64,000 nt of DNA from Alistipes putredinis DSM 17216 (lineage in GTDB: Bacteria; Bacteroidota; Bacteroidia; Bacteroidales; Rikenellaceae), in assembly GCF_000154465.1 (NCBI RefSeq), contig NZ_DS499577.1:57913-121912 (forward strand), in the 5' to 3' direction. This document shows positions 27,958 through 36,165 of the stretch, one piece after another. Each line of letters starts with the position of its first letter. Positions within the stretch are counted from its first letter, which is position 1. A program made the position numbers and the translations under genes. Below the pieces are notes generated by a model that was not told the origin of the DNA, searched no databases, and saw only the letters and a program-made list of their open reading frames with translations.

Positions 27958-29289
27958 TTATTGTTCGGCCGACAGCCGGAGTTTGTCGCTGTTCCACTCT
28001 CCGCCGGCATCGGGGTAGAGAACCGGGCGCTCCTTTTCGAGGCCCTTGAGGTGGAGATAACCTTCGTAGAGGTTGATTCCGTTGGCGGAATCTTCGGCGA
28101 GCGAGAATGCTACGACACACGGATGCAGTTTCGTGGTGTGGTAGCTCTCCTCGATACGGGCGATATAGGCCGCCTGCCATGCGGGATCGTTGCTGGGATT
28201 CCCTCCCTTGCGGCGGGACATACCGCTGCGGCTGGTGTTGATCGGAGCCTGTTCGACGACATAGAAGCCATATCGGTCGCAAAGGTCGTACAGCGCACCG
28301 GATACGCCGCCTGCCGGAAGCAGAATCAGGTTGTACCCCTGTTCCTTCCATTCGAGCAGTTGGCTCGGCGATACGGTCGTACCCAGGTCGGGTACGGCCT
28401 TGAGTGCTACCGGATACCCGTTGATCGCCAACTGCCCCCGGGTGTTGCCGACGGTGCGGAAGCCGACCTTGAGCGATACGTACTCCGTATAACGGCCTTC
28501 AGTCTGTGTCTTGAGCCGCAGGGTGTAGAGTGTCGGGTTGCGGGCGCTCCATACCATCGTATCGGGAATCTGGGCGACCAGACGCAGGGTATCTTCCCTG
28601 CGCATGTCGAGTTCGATCTCCTGGCTGCCGTATGTCACGACTTCGTCCTGCGGCGTCAGCAGTTCGTAGTGGATTTTCGCTTTCTTGGGATTCAGCGCGT
28701 CGGTTTTCACCACGATGCCTACCTCGCCGTTGAAGACGCTGCCGTTTCGGTACGTTTTGGTGAACAGGTCGCGGATGCGGATGGTCGGCTGGGAAAAGAC
28801 GTAGCAACTGCCTAACGCCGGTTCGGAGGGATGCGCCCAACTTTCGAGTACGGCGCTTGCAGGATTGGACAGCACCTTGATCGTCAGATTATTGACCCCT
28901 TCCCGGACCTGTTTGGTGAAGTTGTAATCCGCCGGATTGCTCCCGTTCTGGCAATATCCCGCGACTTTCCCGTTCAGGCGAATTTCGTAAGCCGACGAAG
29001 CCCACTCCACATGCAGGAGCACCTGGCGGTTTATCCAGGCGAAGGGCACCGTGAATTTCGTGGAGAACTCCGTGCCGGCTTCGGTCGTCGTTTTTTCCCA
29101 CTCTGCCAGCGGGGTGAAGTATTTGGAGGCTTCGCGCGATCCGGCGGCAGCCTCTTCCGCCGTCGGATAGACGACGAAAGTGGTGCGGGAAAGCTCCTTG
29201 CCTATCTCGACCGGCTCCGGCGAAGCGTAATCCTGGGCGCAGGTCATCCATGCGGAAGAGAGAAGGAGCAAGGTCAAAAGACTCTTCAT
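27958..29289 (-). CDS. Glycoside hydrolase family 2-like protein, short form
   Basis: 443 residues with a signal peptide ('LLTLLLLSSAWMTCAQ'; the Cys may make it a lipoprotein). It follows the GH2 plan: jelly-roll sugar-binding domain (about 25-180, 'VLLHVEWASSAYEIRLNGKVAGYCQNGSNPADYNFT'), immunoglobulin-like domain (about 190-290, 'WSARNPTLYTLRLKT') and the start of a TIM barrel ('GFRTVGNTRGQLAINGYPVALK', 'EWKEQGYNLILLPAGG'). It ends after 'HPCVVAFSLAEDSANG', the region where GH2 enzymes have SLGNE, so the nucleophile half of the barrel is absent. It may bind rather than cleave a glycan. No frame-continuation was found past the stop. Confidence 0.8.
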   Translation of the reverse strand: MKSLLTLLLLSSAWMTCAQDYASPEPVEIGKELSRTTFVVYPTAEEAAAGSREASKYFTPLAEWEKTTTEAGTEFSTKFTVPFAWINRQVLLHVEWASSAYEIRLNGKVAGYCQNGSNPADYNFTKQVREGVNNLTIKVLSNPASAVLESWAHPSEPALGSCYVFSQPTIRIRDLFTKTYRNGSVFNGEVGIVVKTDALNPKKAKIHYELLTPQDEVVTYGSQEIELDMRREDTLRLVAQIPDTMVWSARNPTLYTLRLKTQTEGRYTEYVSLKVGFRTVGNTRGQLAINGYPVALKAVPDLGTTVSPSQLLEWKEQGYNLILLPAGGVSGALYDLCDRYGFYVVEQAPINTSRSGMSRRKGGNPSNDPAWQAAYIARIEESYHTTKLHPCVVAFSLAEDSANGINLYEGYLHLKGLEKERPVLYPDAGGEWNSDKLRLSAEQ

Positions 29290-29376
29290 AAGGCGATAAA
29301 TTTTTTATGCGGCTCGGGCGGATGCGGACGAGTTGGACCCGCCGTCCGCCTTTCGCTGTTTAGTTAAGTAATAAGA

Positions 29377-29416
29377 TACGATCGGCACTCTTTGTTTGCG
29401 AGCCCGTACGCTCGCT
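29377..29416 (+). repeat. Dispersed intergenic element, diverged copy
   Basis: Core TCGGCACTCTTTG followed by a GCGAGC-CCGTAC-GCTCGC hairpin. It resembles copies at 7542-7590 and 32791-32840, where the same positions read TCGGCAATCTTTG and then a GTGCA...GCC...ACG tail. Confidence 0.45.
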
Positions 29417-29488
29417 CCCGCTTTGCGCTGTATTCTGCGGCTTGGGGCACTTTGCATACGGGGCGATACGGATTCCGTCGCCTTTTCG

Positions 29489-29496
29489 TATATTTG
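29489..29496 (+). promoter_or_regulatory. -7 element for the HsdR_N-like gene
   Basis: TATATTTG, exact match, 30 bases before the ATG at 29527. Confidence 0.5.
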
Positions 29497-29526
29497 TCCC
29501 TGTAAAGTTACTAATTTTTTCCGAAT

Positions 29527-29973
29527 ATGATTCCCGACTATCCCCGGCTCAATTTTCCTGCAGTCAAATTGCGGATTTCGCAGCGTGGGGAGCAGATGAC
29601 CGTTTGGGATCCGCTTCGGGGAATCTACCTGGTGCTGACTCCCGAGGAGTGGGTGCGCCGTCACCTGATCGGGTTCCTGATTTCCCATTGCGGAGCACAG
29701 CCCATGCGGATCGTCCAGGAGTATGCCGTAGCGATGAACGGATCTCCGCAGCGTGCCGATGTGGTGGTCGTGGACGATCGGGCCTGTCCGCTGATGCTCG
29801 TCGAGTGCAAGGCTGCCGGGATCGGAATAGACCGTCAGGTGCTGGCGCAGGCCGTCCGGTACAATTCGGTGCTGGGGGCCCGTTACGTGGTCCTGACCAA
29901 CGGCCTGGTGCACTATTGTTACGAGTATGCCGAGGGGCGATATACCCGTATGGACCGTTTTCCCCGCTTGTAA
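29527..29973 (+). CDS. Small protein of the HsdR N-terminal nuclease-like family
   Basis: 148 residues matching the 'type I restriction enzyme R protein N terminus' fold that occurs as a stand-alone protein in many Bacteroidetes. 'QRADVVVVDDRACPLMLVECKAAG' has the D...E-x-K spacing of a PD-(D/E)XK core (Asp near 79, Glu-Cys-Lys near 92-94), and 'RYNSVLGARYVVLTNGL' is the next conserved strand-helix. There is no helicase or specificity gene nearby, so this is not a type I system. A housekeeping DNA-repair or nuclease role is possible; function is unproven. Confidence 0.75.
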   Translation: MIPDYPRLNFPAVKLRISQRGEQMTVWDPLRGIYLVLTPEEWVRRHLIGFLISHCGAQPMRIVQEYAVAMNGSPQRADVVVVDDRACPLMLVECKAAGIGIDRQVLAQAVRYNSVLGARYVVLTNGLVHYCYEYAEGRYTRMDRFPRL

Positions 29974-30060
29974 GTCATAGGCTTTATGCGGGCCTGATGC
30001 GCATGGATTTTTCCCGATACTTTTGCATTCGGATATATTTTGGTTAATTTAATCAAAATA

Positions 30061-30090
30061 TTTGGGGGGGGGATTTTTATATTAGTTTTG
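30061..30090 (+). promoter_or_regulatory. Candidate promoter with a G9 tract in its spacer
   Basis: TTTG at 30061-30064, then TAGTTTTG (exact TAnnTTTG) at 30083-30090, 18 bases between them. The G9 run 30064-30072 fills the spacer, so gain or loss of G would change -33/-7 spacing. The likely target is the small secreted protein gene at 30243. A second tract, C9, follows at 30109-30117 in the would-be leader. Confidence 0.5.
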
Positions 30091-30108
30091 TACCGAAAAG
30101 AGTAAAAG

Positions 30109-30117
30109 CCCCCCCCC
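30109..30117. repeat. C9 tract in the leader of the small secreted protein gene
   Basis: Nine C, 36 bases after the G9 run at 30064-30072. In a transcript or cruciform that spanned both, the G and C runs could pair. Confidence 0.8.
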
Positions 30118-30242
30118 ACAATAATTTATTGTAAAAATATCGGAATCTTCTGCATATAGTAAAAGACATTATTTCGTATCTTGGATATTATTTCGTAACG
30201 ATTGGAAATCAACTCTTTTACATCACTTCAAATTCATTTGCT

Positions 30243-30593
30243 ATGAAAAAAATTATTCTTTCGTGCGCTGCCGCTCTGCTGGCGATAGGAAGCGCCCATG
30301 CAACTCCCAAATTTTTGAGTTTGAACAACAAACACGGCAAAACAACTATCAAAATTGAAATCCCTGCATCCGACCGTGATGAAACCAACGGACTTTCAAT
30401 CGAAGATGTGGTGCTTTATAACAGTGGTAAAACCTTCCAGGCAAAGAGTGTCGATGCAATTTGGGGCGATAATTCCACCGTTATTTTGCAGTTCGAGAAA
30501 CTTACCGCTTTCGAGGATTGCACACTCTCTTTTTCTCTCAACGGTGAGCCGGTCAGTCTGGATATTCAGAGCTGCCTGGCCGATCGCAAATAA
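30243..30593 (+). CDS. Small secreted protein, unknown function
   Basis: 116 residues with a clear signal peptide ('KKIILSCAAALLAIGSAHA', cleavage after AHA). The mature ~95 residues look beta-rich ('TTIKIEIPAS', 'STVILQFEKL', 'CTLSFSLNGEPVSLDI') and contain two Cys that might pair. No family is recognised. The gene stands alone behind the G9/C9-tract leader; its product is predicted periplasmic or exported. Confidence 0.65.
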   Translation: MKKIILSCAAALLAIGSAHATPKFLSLNNKHGKTTIKIEIPASDRDETNGLSIEDVVLYNSGKTFQAKSVDAIWGDNSTVILQFEKLTAFEDCTLSFSLNGEPVSLDIQSCLADRK

Positions 30594-30741
30594 GATTCGC
30601 CCCTCATAGTCGGGGTTGGTGGCAAGCGTGCCTGCGCTCTGGGAATGCAGAGTTTATATTTGGGGGTCATGTCTTTCCGATGTACCCTTGGCCAACGATC
30701 GCGGCATCGAGCTTATTTGCGGTCTGTGCCGCTTCTGTAAT

Positions 30742-30785
30742 GCCGACACGCCCTTCCTCTCCAAAGAGGGGAAGGGCGTGTCGGC
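30742..30785. terminator. Long perfect inverted repeat
   Basis: Stem GCCGACACGCCCTTCC/GGAAGGGCGTGTCGGC with a 12-base loop that pairs further (CTCT/AGAG). No T-run. It lies between convergent genes (ends at 30593 plus and 30905 minus) and could terminate or protect both transcripts. Nothing else is seen in 30594-30904. Confidence 0.5.
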
Positions 30786-30904
30786 TTCCAATAGCTCCCC
30801 GAAAACATATAATCGCGTTTTGTTATTTGTTGCCGGGCGGTCGAATGTCCGTTCGGAACGGTGCGATTTCTCCTGAAGATATCGACTTCGGAGGCGATTC
30901 TCCG

Positions 30905-31648
30905 TTATAGATTCTGGTAATGAGCTTCGATGTATCGTTGGAACGCCTCCCGGTAATTTTCGCCGATCGGAACGTATTCGCTGTCACTTATGAAAACCCG
31001 ACCTTTCACGTAGCTCCTGATACGTTGCAGGTTGACGATGTAGGAACGGTGGACCCGCATGAACATTTCCGACGGCAGGGCCGCTTCCATGTTCTTGAGC
31101 CGGAAAAGAGTCGTGATGGTCGATCGGTCGTCCAGATGGAGCCGTACGTATTCGCCTTCGCTTTCCAGATAAACGATGTCGCTGATGCGTACCAGCGTCG
31201 TTTTATAATCGGCTTTGATCGAGATGTACTCCCGGTCGCGCGGGGTGGCTTCCGGGGCCGGGACGTCCCCCTGTGTCTTCCGATAGGCCAACAGTTCATA
31301 CAGCGATTGCGCTTTGGTTACCGAACGGTTGAAATCGGCGAAGCTGAACGGTTTGAGCAGGTAGTCGATCGCATCGAGTTTGAATCCCTCGACGGCGTAT
31401 TCCGAATATGCCGTCGTGAAGATAATCATCGGGCGGCTGACGAGCGACCGTACGAACTCTACGCCGCTCAAATCGGGCATGTTGATATCCACGAAAATCA
31501 GGTCGATCGGATTTCCGGCCAGATATTGCTGGGCTTCGATGGCGTTGGTGAACGCTTTTTCGAGCTTCAGAAAATTGATTTTGGCGATATAACCCTGTAA
31601 TTGCCGCAGTGCCAGCGGCTCGTCGTCTATGGCGATACATTTCAGCAT
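30905..31648 (-). CDS. LytTR-family response regulator
   Basis: 247 residues. The receiver domain (1-120) has the acidic pair 'IDDEP', the phospho-acceptor Asp in 'FVDINMPDLSG', Thr/Ser in 'IIFTTAYSEYA' and Lys in 'DYLLKPFSF'. The LytTR DNA-binding domain (about 145-245) has 'REYISIKADYKTTLVRISDIVYLESEGEYVRLHL' and 'FMRVHRSYIVNLQRI'. It overlaps the 3' end of the histidine kinase gene by 7 bases, so kinase and regulator are translated together. The target genes are unknown. Confidence 0.95.
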   Translation of the reverse strand: MLKCIAIDDEPLALRQLQGYIAKINFLKLEKAFTNAIEAQQYLAGNPIDLIFVDINMPDLSGVEFVRSLVSRPMIIFTTAYSEYAVEGFKLDAIDYLLKPFSFADFNRSVTKAQSLYELLAYRKTQGDVPAPEATPRDREYISIKADYKTTLVRISDIVYLESEGEYVRLHLDDRSTITTLFRLKNMEAALPSEMFMRVHRSYIVNLQRIRSYVKGRVFISDSEYVPIGENYREAFQRYIEAHYQNL

Positions 31649-32694
31649 GGCATGATGGGGATTATGAGTTTGACGGTATAAACGGCCGGATCGGAATCGT
31701 CGATAGCGAGCGTATAGTTGTCCTGGTAAATCAATGCCAGCCGTTTTTTGACGTTTTCGAGTCCGATGCCCGTAGTACCCGACCGGGATTTTTCGTGACG
31801 GCTGTTGCTGATGACGGCCGTTACCGCATCATCCCGGTAGCCGATTCGGATCTGGATGAACGAGGCGTGGTTATAACTTACTCCGTGCTTGAACGCGTTT
31901 TCGACGAATACGATCAGCAGCAGGGGCGGGATGGCCACTTTATTCGGGATCGAGTCCGGATAGTCGAAACGGATGTCGATGCTGCTGTCGTAGCGGATGC
32001 GCATCAACTCGATGTAGTTCTCGATGAATTGGATGTCCTTTTTGAGCGATATGGTTTCGCTGCCCGATTCGTAGAGAACGTACCGCATCATCTTGGACAG
32101 TTCGATGACGGCGCTTTTCGCGTATTCGGTATCTATGTCGATCAGGGCGTGGATATTGTTGAGCGTATTCATGAAGAAATGGGGGTTGATCTGGTATCGC
32201 AGATAATCCATTTCCGCTTGCAGGTTCTGACGTTTGAGCTCCTCCATTTGCTGTTCGTCGCGCAGGGAGCGATACAGCAGTTTGATACCCATGTTCAGGC
32301 CCGTCATGAAGAATCCCAGCAGGATGTTCCAATAGATCGCCAGATCGGTGAATGACGCTTTGCCGTTCAGGATGTAGGGTTCGGTGTCGTATGGAGCGTA
32401 TTTTTCATAAATGGCGACCAGCGAGAAAACGGCCGTAATGGTCAGCAGATTGACGACCAGATACCATACATAACGATGTTTTCGCAGTAACAGTCTGGGA
32501 GCGATCAGGCTGTTGTGGATGATGAAGATCAGCAGATAAGGTGCGATTTTTAGCCAGGCGATCAGGATGTTCTCCAGACTGACGTGTACCTCTTCGAGCA
32601 TTTTCGAGTTGAGGACCGGTACTAGGATAATCACCATCCATACCATCAGGTACAGGAGGTTTTCTCCGATCATTTGTTTGCTGCTGAATTTCAT
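31642..32694 (-). CDS. LytS-like membrane sensor histidine kinase
   Basis: 350 residues. Four N-terminal membrane helices (about 10-150: 'LLYLMVWMVIILVPVL', 'YLLIFIIHNSLIAPRLLL', 'VWYLVVNLLTITAVFSLVAIY', 'LAIYWNILLGFFMTGLNMG'), a short coiled coil, then the His_kinase domain with phospho-acceptor His in 'LRYQINPHFFMNTLNNIHALI' and ATPase motifs 'VFVENAFKHGV' (N box) and 'GTTGIGLENVKKRLALIY' (G box). It is the partner of the LytTR regulator that overlaps it. A TATCTTTG promoter element lies 6 bases before the start codon. Confidence 0.94.
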   Translation of the reverse strand: MKFSSKQMIGENLLYLMVWMVIILVPVLNSKMLEEVHVSLENILIAWLKIAPYLLIFIIHNSLIAPRLLLRKHRYVWYLVVNLLTITAVFSLVAIYEKYAPYDTEPYILNGKASFTDLAIYWNILLGFFMTGLNMGIKLLYRSLRDEQQMEELKRQNLQAEMDYLRYQINPHFFMNTLNNIHALIDIDTEYAKSAVIELSKMMRYVLYESGSETISLKKDIQFIENYIELMRIRYDSSIDIRFDYPDSIPNKVAIPPLLLIVFVENAFKHGVSYNHASFIQIRIGYRDDAVTAVISNSRHEKSRSGTTGIGLENVKKRLALIYQDNYTLAIDDSDPAVYTVKLIIPIMPC

Positions 32695-32699
32695 ATTGG

Positions 32700-32707
32700 C
32701 AAAGATA
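32700..32707 (-). promoter_or_regulatory. -7 element for the two-component operon
   Basis: Minus-strand TATCTTTG, exact match, 5-6 bases from the kinase ATG, implying an almost leaderless transcript or a start further downstream. Confidence 0.45.
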
Positions 32708-32764
32708 GCGATAAGCCGGAGGCAAACGCAAATTTATTTGCATTTTGTCGAGGCGAAATGTTCG

Positions 32765-32971
32765 GTGTCAGAGATAGTGAAAGGTGAGGTCAATCGTGCA
32801 GGCTTGCACGCAAAGATTGCCGAACCGCATCCTATCTTCTACAAATACAAAGATAGTGAAAGCCGAGAAGAAAACGGGAACTTGTTCATCGTTTTCCGAG
32901 GCGCATCCTGTTTTCTGCAAAGATAGTGAAAGGTAAGGACAATCGTACGGACTATTGCGAAGATTTCCGAG
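32765..32971 (-). repeat. Tandem dispersed elements with promoter-like cores
   Basis: On the minus strand 'CTTTCACTATCTTTG' occurs at about 32919-32934 and 32846-32861, with a weaker form (CTTTCACTATCTCTG) at 32770-32784. The element GGATGCGG..TCGGCAATCTTTG..GCACGATTG lies at 32791-32840 and a diverged form at 32938-32971. Two TATCTTTG (-7) matches are included, so the array may drive the kinase-regulator operon from several starts. Confidence 0.6.
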
Positions 32972-32974
32972 GAG

Positions 32975-33022
32975 CCTTCGAAACAGCTTGCCGCCTGAAA
33001 AGGCGGCAAGCTGTTTCGAAGG
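32975..33022 (-). terminator. 21-bp hairpin after the acyl-CoA ligase gene
   Basis: Perfect 21-base arms (CCTTCGAAACAGCTTGCCGCC and its complement) with a 6-base loop, 66 bases past the ligase stop. No T-run; likely terminator or processing structure. Confidence 0.6.
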
Positions 33023-33087
33023 GAAACTTGTCGGATTGTCGGCGGAAAACCCTTCGATAGCGATTTTTCGTGCGTCATCGAATCGGC

Positions 33088-34788
33088 CTATTTCTCCAGC
33101 AGAGCCGTATTGTATAGGTAGCGCTTGATGCTGCGTTTGGGCGTCTTTTCAAATTCGGTGGGATAGACCGTGATGCTTGCGACCTGTTCGTAGGATGCCA
33201 ACAGTTTGTTGAGTTCCTTGAGGTTGTTTTCCATGATTCGGGGCAGTTCCTCTTTATCGATCCCTTCGAGCTCCGCCTGTTCGAAGTCGGGAACGACCAA
33301 TGCCGTCAAACGACCGTTGTGCTCCAGAACCAGCGATTCCTGGACCATATACATGTTGTTGAGTTTGTCTTCGATCTCTTCGGGGTAAATGTTCTGTCCG
33401 CTTCCCGTGAGTATCATGGTTTTCGAGCGGCCGCGGATGTAAAGCGTGCCGTCCGGATCCATCGTGGCGATGTCGCCCGTATGGAGCCACCCTTTTTCGT
33501 CCAGGACCTTCCGGGTTTCCTCCTCGTTCTTGTAGTAACCCATCATGACGTGCTCGCCGTGCACCAGGATCTCGCCCGCGACGTGTTCGGGATCGGGCGA
33601 GTCGATCTTCACCTGGATAAATTCCGAGAGGAAACGCCCGCAGGAACCGGCCTTGAATTCGTTGTCGGGAGTGAAGCTGATGAGCGGAGCGCATTCGGTC
33701 ATGCCGTATCCAATCGTGATCGGGAATTTGATACTCATCAGAAATGCTTCGGTTTCCATATTCATCGGTGCACCGCCCACGATGAAGATGTTCACCTCTC
33801 CGCCGAACGATTCCATCATCTTCTTGCGGATTACCGAGCGCAGGGCGGTATTCAGCAGCGGAATCTTCATAGCGATACTCATCGGCCCCTTTTCGAGCAG
33901 CGGCAGTACCTGTTTGCGATAGACTTTCTCGAGAATCAGGGGTACGCAGCAAATGATCGTGGGGCGCACGACCTGCATGGCTTCGATCAGGATCTTCGGA
34001 GTGGGAATTTTGCCCAGCAGGGTGATGTGGCCTCCGACGGCCAGCGGCGCGAGAAAGTCGAATGCACAGCCGTAGGCGTGTGCCAGAGGCAGGAACGAGA
34101 GCGTGCGTCCGCCGCGCTGGAAATAGTTCGTGCCGGTTTGGGTGTTTATGGCTCCTCGGGCGAAGAGCACGTTGCCCGTCAGGTTATTGACCGAGAGCAT
34201 GACGCCTTTCGAATATCCGGTCGTTCCCGAGGTGTAGTTGAGCAGGATCATCCGGTCGTTGGGAATCTTGTGAAAGCGGATATGCTCCGGTCCGAACCCT
34301 TTCGGATAGGCTTTGCGGAAGTGATTTTCGCGGTTCTTCTGGAAATCCGTCAGTTTCTTCGGATCCCGGCGCTCGTAGATCGCGTTCAGGTCCGTGAGCG
34401 AGAAGACGGCTTCGACTTTCCGGATCTGGTCGGCTTCGATCGCGTCCCAGAACGTGTCGCCCAGGAAAAGCAGTCGGCTTTCCGAATGGTTGATGATGTG
34501 GATCACGTCGTTGGCATGGAAATCCTGCAGAATGGGCACGATGACCGCGCCGTAAGTGATCGTGGCGATGTAGGTGATGCACCAGCGGGGATTGTTGCGG
34601 CCGATCAGCGCAATTCGGTCGCCCTGCCGGATGCCCGCCTCGTCGAAGAGCAGATGCAGCTTGGCGATCTCGGCGCCCATTTCCAGGTAGGTGAAGTTCT
34701 CCTGCTTGAAATAGTCGGTCAATGCCGGCAGTGCATAGTTCTCCCGGAAGCTGGTTTCGTAAATATTAATCAGGTTTTCGCGTAACAT
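33088..34788 (-). CDS. Long-chain acyl-CoA synthetase / AMP-binding ligase
   Basis: 566 residues from the ATG at 34786-34788 (an in-frame TTG 33 bases up is less likely). It activates a fatty acid to acyl-AMP then acyl-CoA. AMP-binding motifs: 'LLNYTSGTTGYSKGVMLS' (P-loop, near 190), 'GYGMTECAPLISF' (near 370), 'GWLHTGDIATMDPDGTLYIRGRSKTMI' (near 430-455) and the C-terminal Lys region 'ITVYPTEFEKTPKRSIKR'. The layout follows the FadD15-like group of bacterial long-chain ligases. A TATCTTTG element lies at 34898-34905. Substrate chain length is not determined. Confidence 0.92.
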   Translation of the reverse strand: MLRENLINIYETSFRENYALPALTDYFKQENFTYLEMGAEIAKLHLLFDEAGIRQGDRIALIGRNNPRWCITYIATITYGAVIVPILQDFHANDVIHIINHSESRLLFLGDTFWDAIEADQIRKVEAVFSLTDLNAIYERRDPKKLTDFQKNRENHFRKAYPKGFGPEHIRFHKIPNDRMILLNYTSGTTGYSKGVMLSVNNLTGNVLFARGAINTQTGTNYFQRGGRTLSFLPLAHAYGCAFDFLAPLAVGGHITLLGKIPTPKILIEAMQVVRPTIICCVPLILEKVYRKQVLPLLEKGPMSIAMKIPLLNTALRSVIRKKMMESFGGEVNIFIVGGAPMNMETEAFLMSIKFPITIGYGMTECAPLISFTPDNEFKAGSCGRFLSEFIQVKIDSPDPEHVAGEILVHGEHVMMGYYKNEEETRKVLDEKGWLHTGDIATMDPDGTLYIRGRSKTMILTGSGQNIYPEEIEDKLNNMYMVQESLVLEHNGRLTALVVPDFEQAELEGIDKEELPRIMENNLKELNKLLASYEQVASITVYPTEFEKTPKRSIKRYLYNTALLEK

Positions 34789-34897
34789 AGAATTTTCGGT
34801 ATCAAGTAGTGGATAATTCAATTTTTAGGGCGAAACGCTTGTCCCGGGGGGACTGGTGTCCGGCCGGATTCGGGTTATTCTTCTTAACCTCTTCCGG

Positions 34898-34905
34898 CAA
34901 AGATA
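34898..34905 (-). promoter_or_regulatory. -7 element for the acyl-CoA ligase
   Basis: Minus-strand TATCTTTG, exact match, 110 bases upstream of the ligase ATG. Confidence 0.45.
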
Positions 34906-35304
34906 ATATATGCCGGGAACAAAGCAAATTTCGTGTGTTTCGCTTTTTGACAGTTCGTACAAATCGGTATTCGTTGCGAGCAAATATATGAAAATCTATC
35001 CAATCGGTAAAATACCCGTTTTTTGTCGGAAGAATTCGGGGATGCCTTCGTTTTTATTTTACAAGGCCGTTTCAGCCGGTTTCGACAGATCGGATCGCAG
35101 CGGAAACAGACACAAATAGATCGAAATCGGACAATACAAGCGTGTTGAATAATGGCGATTTCCGGCTCGCTATTTACCGTGGATTGAATGTCCGATCTGA
35201 AACGGGCGGATGAAGCGATCCGAATGACCGTTGGGGCAGGAGATGGAGCAGTCGGATTTTTTTGTGCCTATTCGGATATGGTTCCGGTTTCGGACCTTAT
35301 TCGA
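34906..35304. other. Gene-free interval
   Basis: About 400 bases between the ligase promoter and the plsY terminator. Short open frames are present but have no start signals, composition or motifs that support them. No hairpin, tract or repeat was noticed. Confidence 0.5.
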
Positions 35305-35340
35305 TAAAAAACGATTCGCCAAACAAGCGAATCGTTTTTA
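35305..35340 (-). terminator. Terminator after plsY
   Basis: Stem AAAAACGATTCGC/GCGAATCGTTTTT with a 7-base loop; T-run on both strands; 5 bases past the plsY stop. Confidence 0.88.
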
Positions 35341-35345
35341 CCGTG

Positions 35346-36005
35346 CTATTTGTCCGCTTTTCGATGGGGCTTCCAGATGTATATTTTGGATTCCGTGCCG
35401 TTTTTCAGCCGAACGATATTTTTGCGGTGGGTGTAGAGCAGCAGAACGGCCGTGACGAACGAGAAGACGATGAAAGGCACCGATTGGTTCACTTTGGGCG
35501 AAGCGATCGTGAAGACCGGAAAGCAGCAGCCGGCCACGATCGAGGCGAGTGAAACGTAGTGCGTCATCATCAGGATCACGACCCATACGGCGAAGCAGAG
35601 CAGTACTACCGGCGGATAAATACCCGTAATCGCCCCTACCAGGGTCGCCACGCCCTTGCCGCCCCGGAATCCCGCGAAAATGGGGAAGATGTGTCCGAGC
35701 ACGGCGGCGAATACGGCGATGATCTTGATATTTATCAGCCACATATCGTTGATGTAGGCGTCGTATTTGAGGATCTCGGTCAATGTGACCGCGACGAATC
35801 CCTTGAGGAAATCCAGCAGAAAGACCGGCAGGGCTGCTCGGCGTCCCAGTACCCGCAGCATGTTGGTCGTACCGGCGTTTTTGCTGCCGTGTTCCCGGAT
35901 GTCGATGCCGTAATATTTTTTGCCTATCCATACGGCGCTGGGGATCGAGCCGAGCAGGTAGGCGATGATTATCATCGTGATAATGCAATAGTAAGTCAGT
36001 ATCAT
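35346..36005 (-). CDS. plsY: Glycerol-3-phosphate acyltransferase PlsY
   Basis: 219 residues, the usual length, with seven hydrophobic helices. It transfers acyl from acyl-phosphate to glycerol-3-phosphate, the first step of phospholipid synthesis in the inner membrane. Three conserved loops are visible: 'AYLLGSIPSAVWIGKKYYGIDIREHGSKNAGTTNMLR' (motif 1 Ser/Arg and 'GSKNAGTTNMLR'), 'GHIFPIFAGFRGGKGVAT' (motif 2, Gly-rich), and 'TAVLLLYTHRKNIVRLKNGTE' (motif 3 'HRKNI'). A TATATTTG element lies about 30 bases upstream. Confidence 0.96.
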   Translation of the reverse strand: MILTYYCIITMIIIAYLLGSIPSAVWIGKKYYGIDIREHGSKNAGTTNMLRVLGRRAALPVFLLDFLKGFVAVTLTEILKYDAYINDMWLINIKIIAVFAAVLGHIFPIFAGFRGGKGVATLVGAITGIYPPVVLLCFAVWVVILMMTHYVSLASIVAGCCFPVFTIASPKVNQSVPFIVFSFVTAVLLLYTHRKNIVRLKNGTESKIYIWKPHRKADK

Positions 36006-36032
36006 GCCCTTTATTTGTCAGGATTGTATATG

Positions 36033-36040
36033 CAAATATA
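36033..36040 (-). promoter_or_regulatory. -7 element for plsY
   Basis: Minus-strand TATATTTG, exact match, 28 bases before the plsY ATG. Confidence 0.55.
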
Positions 36041-36114
36041 AACGAAAAAAATTTAAATACTGCGGCTTTTGGGGAAAATAGTCCGAAGCGAACGGGAAAT
36101 CCGGGAGTTTTTCG

Positions 36115-36122
36115 TATATTTG
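36115..36122 (+). promoter_or_regulatory. -7 element for the YitT-family gene
   Basis: TATATTTG, exact match, 44 bases before the ATG at 36166; divergent from the plsY promoter. Confidence 0.55.
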
Positions 36123-36165
36123 CAAAATTAAATCAATTATTAACCGCTCTAAAATAGTTAATTTT

